From JBEKIK01 sp963845975 (GTDB lineage Bacteria; Planctomycetota; Planctomycetia; Pirellulales; Thermoguttaceae), in contig CAWJUD010000002.1 in NCBI GenBank assembly GCA_963845975.1, positions 186,001 to 250,000 on the forward strand: a stretch of 64,000 nucleotides of DNA, given 5' to 3'. The notes under the pieces were generated by a model. That model did no database searches. It saw nothing but the letters and a program-made list of their open reading frames with translations, and was not told the DNA's origin. Below are positions 7,773 through 17,192 of the stretch, piece by piece. A program made the position numbers and the translations under genes. Position 1 is the first letter of the stretch; each line of letters begins with the position of its first letter.

Positions 7773-9317
7773 CTAATCAGTTGGCTTCGATGCATCCGGA
7801 GCGGCACTCTGCTTGGCCCGGGTGCTAAATTGAAGCCAATACGGCGTGGCCGGACGGTCCTCCCGGTCCTTGAAATTATTATCTTCTTTATAATTTAATA
7901 CGATAAGATACGTTTTTCCAGGCTCTAATTTAACTGGAAGCGCACAAGTTTTTCCATCTGCTTCATATCGACTTTCACCTATGATATCAGGAAATACATT
8001 CCCGGATGCCTCGGGATTTCGGCACCAGGACCAGCTTTTATCCATCATTTCCGTGTTGAAGGTAACACGAATCTCGGCCAGAGATGGATCGACGTCCCTC
8101 GTGCCTGACTTTGGAATGGTTTTCACTACAAACGGAGGCCTGACGCCGGAATTCGCCGAAGGCAATTTCGTTGAAGCGTTGTTTGTCGTCATAGGCGATG
8201 ATTTTGCACCTGCTGAGCTATTGTTTGGATTCATTGCCTGTTTCTTGAATTGCTTAACAAATTGGCGATCTACCTCGTCCATTTTCTTAGGGTCTGACAA
8301 TGCGACCAGTTCCGGTGTTTTTGCCCAAGTGACCATCTGCTCAGAGATCGGTGGGTTGCCCCCTTGTTTCTCCCACCACGACTTCCAAGCGGCCACATCG
8401 CGCCCGAAATTCTCTCCGGTGAGCCGCACCAGGGAGATCTGGGCCCATAACCGTGTGTTCGCATTGTAGTGATATGATAGATGCACCAGTTCCGGAACTA
8501 CGTTCTGCTCGCCGATAATACCCAGTGCGCGAACGGCCTCGCAGCGGTCGGAATTGTCTTTCTCAATCCGTTCCGCCGCGATTTTCAATATGTCGGTTAC
8601 CGCCTTTTTGCTGCCCAAGGCCGCCAAGGCCTTGACGGCCTGTTTCCTTGCGCTCTCCTCGCCACTGGAAAGCTGATTCAACCATTGTTCCTCCCAAGCG
8701 TCCTTTTCCTTAGAACTTAAGTTCTTCCACCACGTCGCGTTCAAGAGCCCTGGGAAGGTTTTCTCGCTCCCGTCGCGGAACGCCCGTTGCATCTCGGTAA
8801 GTTTTGCGTCGCGTGGAAATTTCAGGTCCAGTGCCGACGGTTCCCATGTTGCGAACTGGGGGAAGTTCCACGATGTATTTTTCTGAGAGGCCGGCTCGCT
8901 CGCGGACATGCCCGGCCCTGATGGCTGCGCCGCAATCCGATCGAGAGTTTGCATCATTCGGGCAGTAACGGCCTCCTGGTCCCGCTGCCATCCATAAAAG
9001 GCCGCTGCCAGATAGATCACCGCTCCCAATAGGAGCACGGTCAAAACTGTTTGCACGCGTTGCAACATGATTCGATCTCCTAAAAGTACCCGGCGGCAGG
9101 AACGGTAGATGCGGTCGAAATCGCCAAAACGCTTCATGGCGTCGTTTTTCGCCGCCTCCGGCGTCATTCCCGCACGCACGTTGTCCTGTGCGCGCATCTC
9201 GATGTGAAAACTCAATTCGTCCACTATTTCGGCGTCGACCTCTTTCATGGGCCGGTCATCAGTGGCGTGGGAATATGCGCAAGTATTTGTGAAAACTGCA
9301 TACTCAAGCCTCCGCAA
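7773..9317 (-). CDS. Membrane-anchored HEAT-repeat protein with permease-prefix domain and Big_5-like domain
   Basis: 514 residues from a TTG at 9317; the ATG at 9248 (491 residues) is an alternative start. Domains in order: a permease-prefix segment (MKEVDAEIVDELSFHIEMR to FGDFDRIYRSCRR), as found at the N-terminus of acidobacterial/planctomycete ADOP-type proteins; one transmembrane helix RVQTVLTVLLLGAVIYLAAAF; a linker; HEAT-like repeats (AVKALAALGSKKAVTDIL, AVRALGIIGEQNVVPELV, and a third); and a C-terminal Big_5-type segment (KTIPKSGTRDVDPSLAEIRVTF). It is probably an inner-membrane protein with an extracytoplasmic interaction surface. The start overlaps the PadR gene end, the usual PadR/permease-prefix pairing, which suggests PadR controls it. 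It is not an ABC permease: the FtsX part is missing. Confidence 0.72.
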   Translation of the reverse strand: MRRLEYAVFTNTCAYSHATDDRPMKEVDAEIVDELSFHIEMRAQDNVRAGMTPEAAKNDAMKRFGDFDRIYRSCRRVLLGDRIMLQRVQTVLTVLLLGAVIYLAAAFYGWQRDQEAVTARMMQTLDRIAAQPSGPGMSASEPASQKNTSWNFPQFATWEPSALDLKFPRDAKLTEMQRAFRDGSEKTFPGLLNATWWKNLSSKEKDAWEEQWLNQLSSGEESARKQAVKALAALGSKKAVTDILKIAAERIEKDNSDRCEAVRALGIIGEQNVVPELVHLSYHYNANTRLWAQISLVRLTGENFGRDVAAWKSWWEKQGGNPPISEQMVTWAKTPELVALSDPKKMDEVDRQFVKQFKKQAMNPNNSSAGAKSSPMTTNNASTKLPSANSGVRPPFVVKTIPKSGTRDVDPSLAEIRVTFNTEMMDKSWSWCRNPEASGNVFPDIIGESRYEADGKTCALPVKLEPGKTYLIVLNYKEDNNFKDREDRPATPYWLQFSTRAKQSAAPDASKPTD

Positions 9318-9654
9318 GATCGATTCCAGCCACTCCGCAGATCGCTTCCATCAACCGCTTCCACTGCTTGATTTCCACCCGCAACCGAGCCCGACCGGCC
9401 GCTGTCAGTTGGTAGTATTTCGCCTTGCGATTGGATTGCGACAAGCCCCACTGGGCTTCGATCCATCCCCGCCGCTGCATCCGGTGGAGCGCGGGATACA
9501 AAGAACCTTCTTCCACCGTCAGCAAACCATTGCTTGCCCGTTGAATGCTTTGGGCAATGGCATAACCATGCATGGAACCCCTATCGAGGGTTTTTAAGAT
9601 CAGCATGTCCAGACTGCCTTGGACGAGTTCGGTCTTTTCCTCGTTTTCCGGCAT
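9304..9654 (-). CDS. PadR-family transcriptional regulator
   Basis: The start is taken at the ATG at 9654 (MPENEEKTELVQGSLDMLIL), preceded by AAGGTG at good spacing. A longer frame from 9705 would begin inside the promoter. The winged-helix core is classic PadR: GSLDMLILKTLDRGSMHGYAIAQ split by normal loops, then LTVEEGSLYPALHRMQRRGWIEAQWG and AKYYQLTAAGRARL. PadR proteins are cytoplasmic dimeric repressors that commonly regulate an adjacent membrane protein. Here the gene overlaps or abuts the permease-prefix HEAT gene and heads a five-gene minus-strand run to 3006. An imperfect ACAT...ATGT dyad lies over its own promoter (see 9695-9723), so autoregulation is likely. Confidence 0.9.
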   Translation of the reverse strand: MPENEEKTELVQGSLDMLILKTLDRGSMHGYAIAQSIQRASNGLLTVEEGSLYPALHRMQRRGWIEAQWGLSQSNRKAKYYQLTAAGRARLRVEIKQWKRLMEAICGVAGIDLAEA

Positions 9655-9694
9655 ATTCTTCACCTTAGCTATTCCCCATGACAGTCTGTATAAG

Positions 9695-9723
9695 ATTAAA
9701 AACATATTCCCCTAGAATGTCAA
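9695..9723 (-). promoter_or_regulatory. Probable sigma-70 promoter of the padR run with an overlapping dyad
   Basis: On the minus strand TTGACA (9723-9718) is separated by 17 bp from TTTAAT (9700-9695), close to consensus. The spacer holds an imperfect inverted repeat with ACAT and ATGT half-sites (about 9702-9720), the type of site bound by PadR proteins. The promoter is 41 bp upstream of the chosen padR start. Confidence 0.55.
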
Positions 9724-10129
9724 GGGGGAGTTGGAACAGCTCCAAACAATGCCGATTGTTCCGGTTTTAGCGGCGGGGAATTTCCATGGATGACTGCTGG
9801 GATTATTTCCATGGGTGAGTGCCAGATTAATGTCCGAAATACGATTTAATGTCTATTATGTTCTTTTTCGCTGATATATAAAAACCCACCTTCAGCTATT
9901 GCCATATAGATAAGTTGGGGGAAGGCGACTTTGTCCTATTTATGTTAAAATAAAAATTATAGACGGCTTAATCGAAGCCTAATAATATGGCTGACCAGAA
10001 ATAAAACTCCCCCCGCGATTAACAAATGTTGCGTAAAACCACCCACCACTAAATTACCGGCTTAGCCTCTATTTTGGTATTGCTCCATCAGCAACCAATC
10101 ACTGGCAGCAAGCTGCTCGGGCCGCTTTG
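9724..10129. other. Divergent intergenic region, no gene seen
   Basis: An AT-rich spacer between the divergent padR run and the PQQ-propeller gene. A short direct repeat (TTTCCATGG followed by R-TGA, at about 9781 and 9807) is the only structure noticed. No tRNA or open frame with coding character was found. It probably carries the promoter of the 10130 gene, but I cannot pick one convincingly. Confidence 0.5.
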
Positions 10130-11881
10130 ATGTTCCCCAGACTAAGTTTTAACTCACAAAAAATCCAATACTCTGAATATCCTCTTTTTCAAGGCGCGAT
10201 TGCCGCTCGCGTCTTTTTGAGCAATTTAAAATTTGCATTTTTTTTCTTTTCCATCTGGGCAATCGCGATATCGGCGGCTAAGGGCGAGGACTGGCCTCAA
10301 TTCGGCGGCGACAACGATCGCAACATGACCTCCGAGGAAAAGAATCTGCCTGCCTCGTTCCAGCCCGGCAAAAAACGCACGGACGGCTCCGGCATCGACA
10401 TGCAAACCACGAAAAACGTCAAGTGGGTCGCCCGGCTGGGCACCGAAAACTACTCCGGCCCGGTCGTCTCGGGCGGCAAAGTCTTTATCGGCACAAACGA
10501 CGTCAATCTCAACGATCCGCGTTACAAGCCCACCGGCGGCGGCGTGCTGCTCTGCCTGGAAGAAGAGACCGGCAAATTGCTCTGGCGCCTGGTCGTTCCC
10601 AAACTCGAAACCGGCAAACGCAGCACCGAGTTTGACAATATGGAGTTGGGTTTTTGTTCTACGCCTTGCGTGGAAGGCAACCGGGTGTACGTCGTCACCA
10701 ACCGCAGCGAGGTGCTGTGCCTCGATACCGAAGGCCTGGCCAACGGCAACGACGGCCCTTTCCACGATGAACGACATTATACCGGCGCGCTAAGCGATCC
10801 TACGCCCGGCCAAATCCCAGGCGATGCCGACGTCATCTGGCGCTACGATATGCTCTCGGAACTTCCCGTATTCCCCCACGACGCGGCCAGTTGCTCGGTC
10901 CTGGTCTACGGCGACCTGGTATACGTAAACACCGGCAACGGCGTGGACGATAAAAAAGCCCCCTTTCCCATGTCGCCCAGCCTCATCGCCCTGGACAAGC
11001 ACACCGGCCGGCTAGCCGCCAAAGACGACGAGATGATCGGATCGCGGGTGTTCCACGGACAGTGGTCTTCGCCTTCGTTGGGCCACGTGGGCGATAAGGC
11101 CTTGGTTTTCTTCGGCGCGGGCGACGGCGTTTGTTATGCCTTCGAGGCCCTGCACATCGCCACGCCCAAGCCCGCCTTCCTGCACAAAGTCTGGTCCTTC
11201 GATTGCAATCCGCCGGAATACCGGTACAAAGACGGCAAACCAATCGAATATTGGATCGGCAGTAAACTGGAAAACAAGGACTTTATCAACGACGGCTCCT
11301 ACGTCGGCCCCAGCGAAATCATCGGCACGCCCGTCTTCCACAACAACCGCGTTTACGTGGCCACCGGGCAGGATCCGCGGCACGGACTGGGCAAGGCCGT
11401 GGTCAACTGCATCGATGCGACCAAGATCGGCGATGTCTCGCAAACCGCCAAAATCTGGTCTTACGACGGCATCGACCGCAGCATGTCCACGCCCTCGGTC
11501 GCCTACGGACTGGTGTTCATTGCCGACGCGGACGGCCACATCCATTGCCTCGACGCCGACACCGGCCAGCGCTACTGGGTGCACGACGCCAATTCCGATA
11601 TCTGGAGTTCCACCCTCGCGGCCGACGGCAAGGTCTACATCGGCACCCGCAGAAGCCTGCTCGTGTTCGCCGCCGCCAAAGAGAAAAAAATCCTAGGCGA
11701 CATCCGCCTCGGCTCGCAAATCCGCTCCACCCCCGCGGTCTCCGACGGCGTGCTCTACGTCGCCTCGCAGCAATATCTCTGGGCGGTGCAAAAAGACCCC
11801 AAAAATCCCGACCTGAAAGGCAAAGTCCTGGCCTCCGGCGCTTCCAAGCCCGACGGGGCGGTTCAATCGTCCAAGCAATAA
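10130..11881 (+). CDS. PQQ-like beta-propeller repeat protein, secreted
   Basis: 583 residues from the ATG at 10130 (a TTG directly precedes it). The N-terminus is about 50 residues with a strong hydrophobic core (KFAFFFFSIWAIAIS) ending before EDWPQFGGDNDRN, the typical planctomycete 'WPQFRGPNRDG' opening of exported PQQ-propeller proteins. Tandem propeller strands follow: GGKVFIGTNDV, LCLEEETGKLLWRL, GNRVYVVTNRSEVLCLDTEG, VYVNTGNGVDD, LIALDKHTG, IHCLDADTGQRYWVHD, GKVYIGTRRSLLVF and GVLYVASQQYLWAV. These blades (PF13360/PF01011 type) form a scaffold; no alcohol-dehydrogenase catalytic signature was recognised, so an enzymatic role is not claimed. It is transcribed alone, followed by REP-like palindromes. 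Confidence 0.85.
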   Translation: MFPRLSFNSQKIQYSEYPLFQGAIAARVFLSNLKFAFFFFSIWAIAISAAKGEDWPQFGGDNDRNMTSEEKNLPASFQPGKKRTDGSGIDMQTTKNVKWVARLGTENYSGPVVSGGKVFIGTNDVNLNDPRYKPTGGGVLLCLEEETGKLLWRLVVPKLETGKRSTEFDNMELGFCSTPCVEGNRVYVVTNRSEVLCLDTEGLANGNDGPFHDERHYTGALSDPTPGQIPGDADVIWRYDMLSELPVFPHDAASCSVLVYGDLVYVNTGNGVDDKKAPFPMSPSLIALDKHTGRLAAKDDEMIGSRVFHGQWSSPSLGHVGDKALVFFGAGDGVCYAFEALHIATPKPAFLHKVWSFDCNPPEYRYKDGKPIEYWIGSKLENKDFINDGSYVGPSEIIGTPVFHNNRVYVATGQDPRHGLGKAVVNCIDATKIGDVSQTAKIWSYDGIDRSMSTPSVAYGLVFIADADGHIHCLDADTGQRYWVHDANSDIWSSTLAADGKVYIGTRRSLLVFAAAKEKKILGDIRLGSQIRSTPAVSDGVLYVASQQYLWAVQKDPKNPDLKGKVLASGASKPDGAVQSSKQ

Positions 11882-11900
11882 GGTTTAATTGCAGTGATGG

Positions 11901-11990
11901 AATATGACAGCCCAGGGTTGCCGCTCTTGAGCGGCTACCCTGGGTTAAGGGGTCCGAAAAACAACCAAGAAACCCCAACGGGGTTTCGGA
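11901..11990. repeat. REP-type palindromic unit, copy 1
   Basis: A 90-bp unit made of a long imperfect hairpin (CCCAGGGTTGCCGCT ... AGCGGCTACCCTGGG), a linker, and a smaller palindrome AAACCCCAACGGGGTTT. It is repeated with one mismatch at 12149-12238, in the same orientation, upstream of the REP-associated transposase gene. Confidence 0.85.
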
Positions 11991-12085
11991 ACGGGGGACG
12001 TGACGGGCAGGAGACGTGCCGGACGGAAATCGCATTGCGGATACAAAACCCCGATGGGGTTTTCAGGCGGGTGTGGGCTTCCGTA

Positions 12086-12118
12086 CCAGGGTAGTCGCTC
12101 ACGCGACAACCCTGGGCT
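12086..12118. repeat. REP-type palindrome, inverted orientation
   Basis: CCAGGGTAGTCGC ... GCGACAACCCTGGGCT, a shorter variant of the hairpin at 11911, in the opposite orientation. It lies between the two direct 90-bp units, which gives a BIME-like alternating arrangement. Confidence 0.75.
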
Positions 12119-12148
12119 ATCCTCTTTAACCCCTGCGGGGATGGCTGT

Positions 12149-12238
12149 AATATGGCAGCCCAGGGTTGCCGCTCTTGAGCGGCTACCCTGGGTTAAGGGG
12201 TCCGAAAAACAACCAAGAAACCCCAACGGGGTTTCGGA
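12149..12238. repeat. REP-type palindromic unit, copy 2
   Basis: Differs from 11901-11990 at one base. It ends 12 bp before the transposase ATG, so the unit's terminal GGTTTCGGAGG also supplies the gene's ribosome-binding site. Confidence 0.85.
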
Positions 12239-12250
12239 GGCGATGCAACC

Positions 12251-12706
12251 ATGCCGCAATCCTTGGCCAACGTGTTGGTGCATATTGTCTTCTCGACCAA
12301 AGAGCGCCGCGCATTGTTGCAAATCCCCGATCTGCGTGATGAGATGCACCGATACCTTGCGGGCATTTCCGCCAATCTGGAGTGTCCCGCAATCATCGTG
12401 GGCGGAGCGACCGATCACATCCACTTGCTGGCAAACCAATCGCGGACGATCACTTTGGCCGAATGGGTAAAAGAACTGAAGCGGGCGTCTTCGCTTTGGG
12501 CAAAGAAAAAGAGCCGTCAATGGAACTTGCTTCAATGGCAGGCGGGATACGGCGCTTTTTCGGTCAGCCAGTCGCAAAAAGAACGAGTGCAGGGGTATAT
12601 CCGAACGCAAAAAGAGCATCATAGGCAAATTTCGTTCCAGGGCGAACTCCGGCAGATTCTAAAAAAACACGGTGTGGTGTTCGACGAACGGTACGTTTGG
12701 GATTGA
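12251..12706 (+). CDS. REP-associated tyrosine transposase (RAYT, IS200/IS605-like Y1 family)
   Basis: 151 residues. An HUH motif, GGATDHIHLLANQ, lies near residues 51-63, and the single catalytic tyrosine is in WQAGYGAFSVSQS near residue 100. This is the layout of Y1 single-strand transposases (PF01797), and the C-terminal KEHHRQISFQGELRQILKKHG is typical of the family. RAYTs are domesticated HUH nucleases that cut and spread REP palindromes. The gene is bracketed by four such palindromes (11901, 12086, 12149, 12760), two in each orientation. A GGAGG Shine-Dalgarno sits 10 bp before the ATG. No IS200/IS605 ends or accessory TnpB are present, so this is a RAYT and not a complete IS. Confidence 0.9.
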   Translation: MPQSLANVLVHIVFSTKERRALLQIPDLRDEMHRYLAGISANLECPAIIVGGATDHIHLLANQSRTITLAEWVKELKRASSLWAKKKSRQWNLLQWQAGYGAFSVSQSQKERVQGYIRTQKEHHRQISFQGELRQILKKHGVVFDERYVWD

Positions 12707-12759
12707 GGCGATACATTACACAACCCCTTCGGGATTGATGTGGTGATGGAGAACCTTTT

Positions 12760-12793
12760 CCCAGGGTAGCTGCTAAAGCGGCAACCCTGGGCT
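12760..12793. repeat. REP-type palindrome downstream of RAYT, inverted orientation
   Basis: CCCAGGGTAGCTGCT ... AGCGGCAACCCTGGGCT, the reverse-oriented counterpart of the two units upstream of the transposase. A further short palindrome (GCCCTTCGGGC, about 12806-12816) follows. It may also terminate transcription between the convergent RAYT and sat genes. Confidence 0.75.
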
Positions 12794-12865
12794 ATCATAT
12801 TATCAGCCCTTCGGGCTAGTTTCTGGATGGAGAGAAATAAATAAGAATCCCGACCTATTTATCAA

Positions 12866-14164
<1,299 letters not shown>

Positions 14165-14193
14165 CGGCATTTCCTTTGGTTCGAGGAGAATAT

Positions 14194-14246
14194 TGTTTTC
14201 TGTTGTCGGTTTTCAGTTTACGGTTCACAGTTTATAGTTCACAAAC
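14194..14246. repeat. Degenerate 7-bp tandem array (GGTTTTC / AGTTTAC type)
   Basis: Successive heptamers GGTTTTC, AGTTTAC, GGTTCAC, AGTTTAT and AGTTCAC follow in one phase. It lies about 25 bp upstream of the sat start and resembles the arrays at 17583 and 53599. Confidence 0.75.
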
Positions 14247-14381
14247 ATCGGCGTTCAGTGTCCTTCTATCCGGATTTCAGATTAAACTTTCCAACCTTAC
14301 ACAAGTTGACAGTATAAAAAGGGCGGCCCGGATCCGCAACCGGTAAATCCAATGAGTCTTTAGTATGACCAAATAAAAAAA

Positions 14382-14404
14382 CCCCCGGTGTATTCACCAG
14401 GGGC
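14382..14404 (-). terminator. Rho-independent terminator after the Rrf2-type gene
   Basis: Read on the minus strand, a CCCCTGGTG / CACCGGGGG hairpin with a four-base loop is followed directly by a run of seven T (14375-14381). An outer GACCAAAT/ATTTGGTC pair (14367-14374 and 14413-14420) could extend the stem. It is well placed to end the transcript of the gene that stops at 14482. Confidence 0.8.
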
Positions 14405-14449
14405 TAAATATAATTTGGTCTTAATACGAATACAAACCTCGACACAAAA

Positions 14450-14482
14450 ATCCTAATCCCTAGCCCCTAGTCCCTAGCCCCT
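14450..14482. repeat. Degenerate 7-bp tandem array (AGTCCCT / AGCCCCT type)
   Basis: Heptamers AATCCCT, AGCCCCT, AGTCCCT and AGCCCCT run in phase into the stop codon of the Rrf2-type gene (TAA on the minus strand at 14484-14482). Confidence 0.7.
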
Positions 14483-14925
14483 TAAATATGATACATCTGC
14501 TCGTCTTGTTCCTTGGCACGTTCCAGCAGTTCGGCCAAGGAAATGTTCTGGAGCATCTGGCGTTCCACGGCGGTGACGTCCTGCCAGGTCTTCATCAATA
14601 CTTTGACTGCCGGAGAATCGGGCGATGCGCTGCTGGTCTGCCCGTTGTCCTCGGTCGACCCCTCGATAACTTCCATGATTTGTCCGAGCGAAATATCCTG
14701 AGGGGCTTTTACCAGTTGATATCCTCCCGCTGCACCGCGAATGCTCGCCACCAATCCTGCCCCTTTCAACTGAAGCAGTATTTGCACGAGAAATCGCGGC
14801 GGAACGTCGTGCCGCTCGGCAATCCGCCGAATGCGAACGGGCTCGCCGGTCCCAAATTGAGAGGCCAGTTCCATCATCGCTATGCAGGCGTACTCAGTTT
14901 TTGCGGAGATTTTCATACGTTTCAC
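14482..14925 (-). CDS. Rrf2-family transcriptional regulator, cysteine-free type
   Basis: 147 residues: winged helix MKISAKTEYACIAMMELASQ, then PVRIRRIAERHDVPPRFLVQILLQLKGAGLVASIRGAAGGYQL split by normal turns, and a dimerisation helix at the C-terminus. Rrf2 proteins are cytoplasmic dimers; IscR and NsrR use three cysteines to hold an Fe-S cluster. Here the only cysteine is in the first helix (YACIA), so no cluster is expected. That places it nearer to CymR-type members, which sense sulfur status. Its same-strand neighbour is sat, which supports a role in sulfur assimilation by inference only. An inverted repeat with ACCAAT arms lies 18 bp upstream of the start. Confidence 0.9.
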   Translation of the reverse strand: MKRMKISAKTEYACIAMMELASQFGTGEPVRIRRIAERHDVPPRFLVQILLQLKGAGLVASIRGAAGGYQLVKAPQDISLGQIMEVIEGSTEDNGQTSSASPDSPAVKVLMKTWQDVTAVERQMLQNISLAELLERAKEQDEQMYHI

Positions 14926-14942
14926 TGAAAAAATAAATACTT

Positions 14943-14979
14943 ACCAATTAAGATCACGTTTAATTATCAACTTATTGGT
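14943..14979 (-). promoter_or_regulatory. Candidate operator/promoter of the Rrf2-type gene
   Basis: Inverted arms ACCAATTAAG (14943-14952) and CTTATTGGT (14971-14979) flank an AT-rich centre immediately upstream of the regulator. On the minus strand a -35/-10-like pair TTGATT and GATAAT overlaps the right arm. Autoregulation is typical of Rrf2 proteins. Confidence 0.35.
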
Positions 14980-15142
14980 GACAAAATCAATTATACTAAT
15001 GTTTGTGAACTATAGCAAGTATATTATTTTGCCACCCTAACCGAATATCTGCCCTACTTGACTAATGATTTTCCCCTGGGCATTATTGCACCCAAGTCAT
15101 TTTCCCCTCAATTTTGGACACTTAAATAATTGATAAGACGGC

Positions 15143-15889
15143 CTAAAGATCCTGTGAAAGAGCATTTTCCAACATTAAACGAAATGCCTCGGCGTTGCGC
15201 GGGGCGTTGGCTTGGTAATCGTTGTTGAAAAAAGCGTAAATTGTTCGTGATTTTATGTATGGTTTCAGCCGGGCGGCCCAATCCTTCAGTTCATCGTTCG
15301 TATAATCATATCGATAGAGTTGCCTATCGAGTCCGTGGAAGCGCAGATACAGGAAATCGGCCGTGGGATAGATTGTATTGGGCAGTTTGGGATGGCTGAT
15401 CGCGACAAACGCCGCCCCGTACCGTGCAAGCAATGCCGCCACGTCGTCATCCCACCAGCTTTTGTGGCGGAACTCCACCGCATGACGAACGTTTTGCGGC
15501 AGGGCCGCTAGAAAGCGATCCAATCGATCCGTGTCTTTACCGAGCGACGGCGGAAGCTGCCACAGAATCGCCCGCAACGCACGGAGTTGCTTTACCCGAT
15601 CGAGAAATATCTCCAAAGACTCTTGGCAGTCGGATAGTTTTTTCAGATGTGTAATAACTCTTGATCCCTTAACGACCAAATGAAATCCCTCGGGCAGGCG
15701 GCGGTTCCAGGCGTCGAGCATGGTTTGCGTGGGCAGGCGGTAAAACGTGGCATTGATCTCTACGGTGTCGAACCGTGTAACATAAAAGGCCAGCCGCTCG
15801 CTCCCTTTGATTTCCCGGGGATAGAATTTTCCCGCCCAATCATCGTAGGTCCACCCCGAGGTGCCGACAAAGATTCGCCCGGATTCCAC
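15143..15889 (-). CDS. DUF72 (YecE-like) domain protein
   Basis: 248 residues from a GTG start. The N-terminal GTSGWTYDDWAGKFYP, then FDTVEINATFYRLP, FHLVVKGSRVITHLKKL, LWQLPPSLGKD, HAVEFRHKSWWDDDV and YLRFHGLDRQLYRYDYTNDEL are the consecutive conserved blocks of the DUF72 TIM-barrel family. The family is widespread and soluble; no agreed biochemical activity exists, although nuclease or polymerisation-like roles have been suggested for relatives. It is transcribed alone on the minus strand, downstream of a terminator serving the PEP-CTERM gene. Confidence 0.9.
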   Translation of the reverse strand: MESGRIFVGTSGWTYDDWAGKFYPREIKGSERLAFYVTRFDTVEINATFYRLPTQTMLDAWNRRLPEGFHLVVKGSRVITHLKKLSDCQESLEIFLDRVKQLRALRAILWQLPPSLGKDTDRLDRFLAALPQNVRHAVEFRHKSWWDDDVAALLARYGAAFVAISHPKLPNTIYPTADFLYLRFHGLDRQLYRYDYTNDELKDWAARLKPYIKSRTIYAFFNNDYQANAPRNAEAFRLMLENALSQDL

Positions 15890-15970
15890 AATTCACCATT
15901 CGCTGTTCTGTGTCTGTCCAAGGGGATTTTCAAGTTGATTCGATGCGGTTTTTACCATGGTATTTTACCA

Positions 15971-15997
15971 AAAAAAAGGCCATCTTCAAAGATGGCC
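15971..15997 (-). terminator. Rho-independent terminator after the PEP-CTERM gene
   Basis: Stem GGCCATCTT / AAGATGGCC (15978-15986 and 15989-15997). On the minus strand it is followed by seven T (15977-15971). It ends the transcript of the gene that stops at 16028. Confidence 0.85.
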
Positions 15998-16027
15998 CAA
16001 ACGCACGATTATCGCTGATAGTCTTTT

Positions 16028-16774
16028 CTAGGCATTGTGTTTCCGCCGCAGCCGCAAGTAACCCAGGCCCGCGAAAAAGCCGGCAATAAGCAGAATAAAT
16101 GCCGAGGGTTCAGGCACCGGCACGCCCGATACGGTCACCATGTCCCAACGATACTTGCCCGTGGTGGCATAACCGGAAGAAGCCTTGGCGGAAGTGTATT
16201 GGCCGGGATTTTCCGGATCGAACACGGATACCATGCGGAGCTTGAAATTTGGATTGTCATTTACCCCCGCGATTGCCGACAGGTCCGCCAGGTTGTTCAA
16301 GTTCCACTGATCGCCGTGGCCCGTGAATGGATTGGCATCGGTGCCATAATCGATAAAGTTCGTTCCATCAGTAGAATATTGGGCGAGGAAGCACTTGGAT
16401 GAGGTATTGCTTGTTCTGAGATCGAATGATAAGGAAATGGATTCATAACCGGTCGTGCTCACATCCAACTCGATGCCGCCGGTTTTATTCCCCGTTCCTT
16501 GAGCCGGATAATTCGTTGTTACATAGCCCGAGTTATCGGCGGTATTGGGATCGTTGGCGCTGCCGGTATTGAAAGCTCCCGCAGTATCCTCGATAACGCC
16601 GCCGATAAGCACGATTGATCCGGAGCCAATGTTTGGCGCCGTTGTGCCGGTTGCCGTACTTCCGTCAGGCGGATTGCTGTTAAAATCCCACTGTGTAATA
16701 ACAACCGCGTTTGCGGCGGAAGCGGTTGCCAAGCAAAAGGCGACGAATGTAATAATGATAAGGTTCTTTTTCAT
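16028..16774 (-). CDS. PEP-CTERM sorting-domain secreted protein
   Basis: 248 residues. The N-terminal signal peptide MKKNLIIITFVAFCLATAS is followed by a beta-rich body (TQWDFNSNPPDGSTATGTTAP, SISLSFDLRTSNTSSKCF). The C-terminus is a textbook PEP-CTERM signal: VPEPS, a hydrophobic helix (AFILLIAGFFAGLGYL) and an RLRRKH basic tail. Such proteins are recognised by an exosortase and end up in the envelope or extracellular polysaccharide. No exosortase gene is in this window. The body's function is unknown; the fold resembles the extracellular beta-sandwich PEP-CTERM proteins found in Planctomycetota and Verrucomicrobiota. AGGAG lies 11 bp before the ATG. Confidence 0.9.
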   Translation of the reverse strand: MKKNLIIITFVAFCLATASAANAVVITQWDFNSNPPDGSTATGTTAPNIGSGSIVLIGGVIEDTAGAFNTGSANDPNTADNSGYVTTNYPAQGTGNKTGGIELDVSTTGYESISLSFDLRTSNTSSKCFLAQYSTDGTNFIDYGTDANPFTGHGDQWNLNNLADLSAIAGVNDNPNFKLRMVSVFDPENPGQYTSAKASSGYATTGKYRWDMVTVSGVPVPEPSAFILLIAGFFAGLGYLRLRRKHNA

Positions 16775-17192
16775 GATGCATAAACTCCTGAAAACATGTG
16801 CGAAAAAACAAACAGTATTTTAGTTGGACGATGTATATAAATATTTCTCCTGTGATACCCGAGAACCGCGAAGCCTTTCCAAAAAAATCTCTTGGAAAAA
16901 TCCACCCGGTGCGACCCAAAGAGAAGGATGTTTGGGTCTTTAAAGATGGGAGCTAACGCTGCCTCGCAATTAACTGACCGGGGGAGAATGTGAATTAAGT
17001 GTAAATATCTACAGCAGAATGTTCACCATATTACTTATATATATTTATTGTACTATAAACCGGCTATTTTGTCCATATGCTAAATAAAAAAATTAATAGG
17101 CCTCAATTCCGGGGAAAAAAAGGCATATGAGCCGTATATTATCTGTTTATCTGTTGATTGCAGAAGGCCGATTGCCGATCGCTTAAAGCCTA
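16775..17192. other. Intergenic region with a small hairpin
   Basis: No gene seen. GACCCAAA (16913-16920) and TTTGGGTC (16931-16938) form a perfect 8-bp hairpin, and TTTCCAA/TTGGAAA arms lie just before it. The rest is AT-rich and probably contains the promoter of the PEP-CTERM gene. Confidence 0.45.

Noticed and set aside
9299..9301. ATG with a strong GGAGG upstream at the padR/HEAT junction
   Set aside because: It is out of frame with the HEAT protein and opens only a short frame, so it was not used as the gene start.
10226..11696. Several long antisense frames under the PQQ-propeller gene
   Set aside because: They are shadow frames of a GC-rich gene; the plus-strand frame has propeller motifs and a signal peptide.
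12000..12470. Frames crossing the REP units near the RAYT gene
   Set aside because: They arise from the repeated palindromes (recurrent ETPLGFLG-type translation) and have no coding features.
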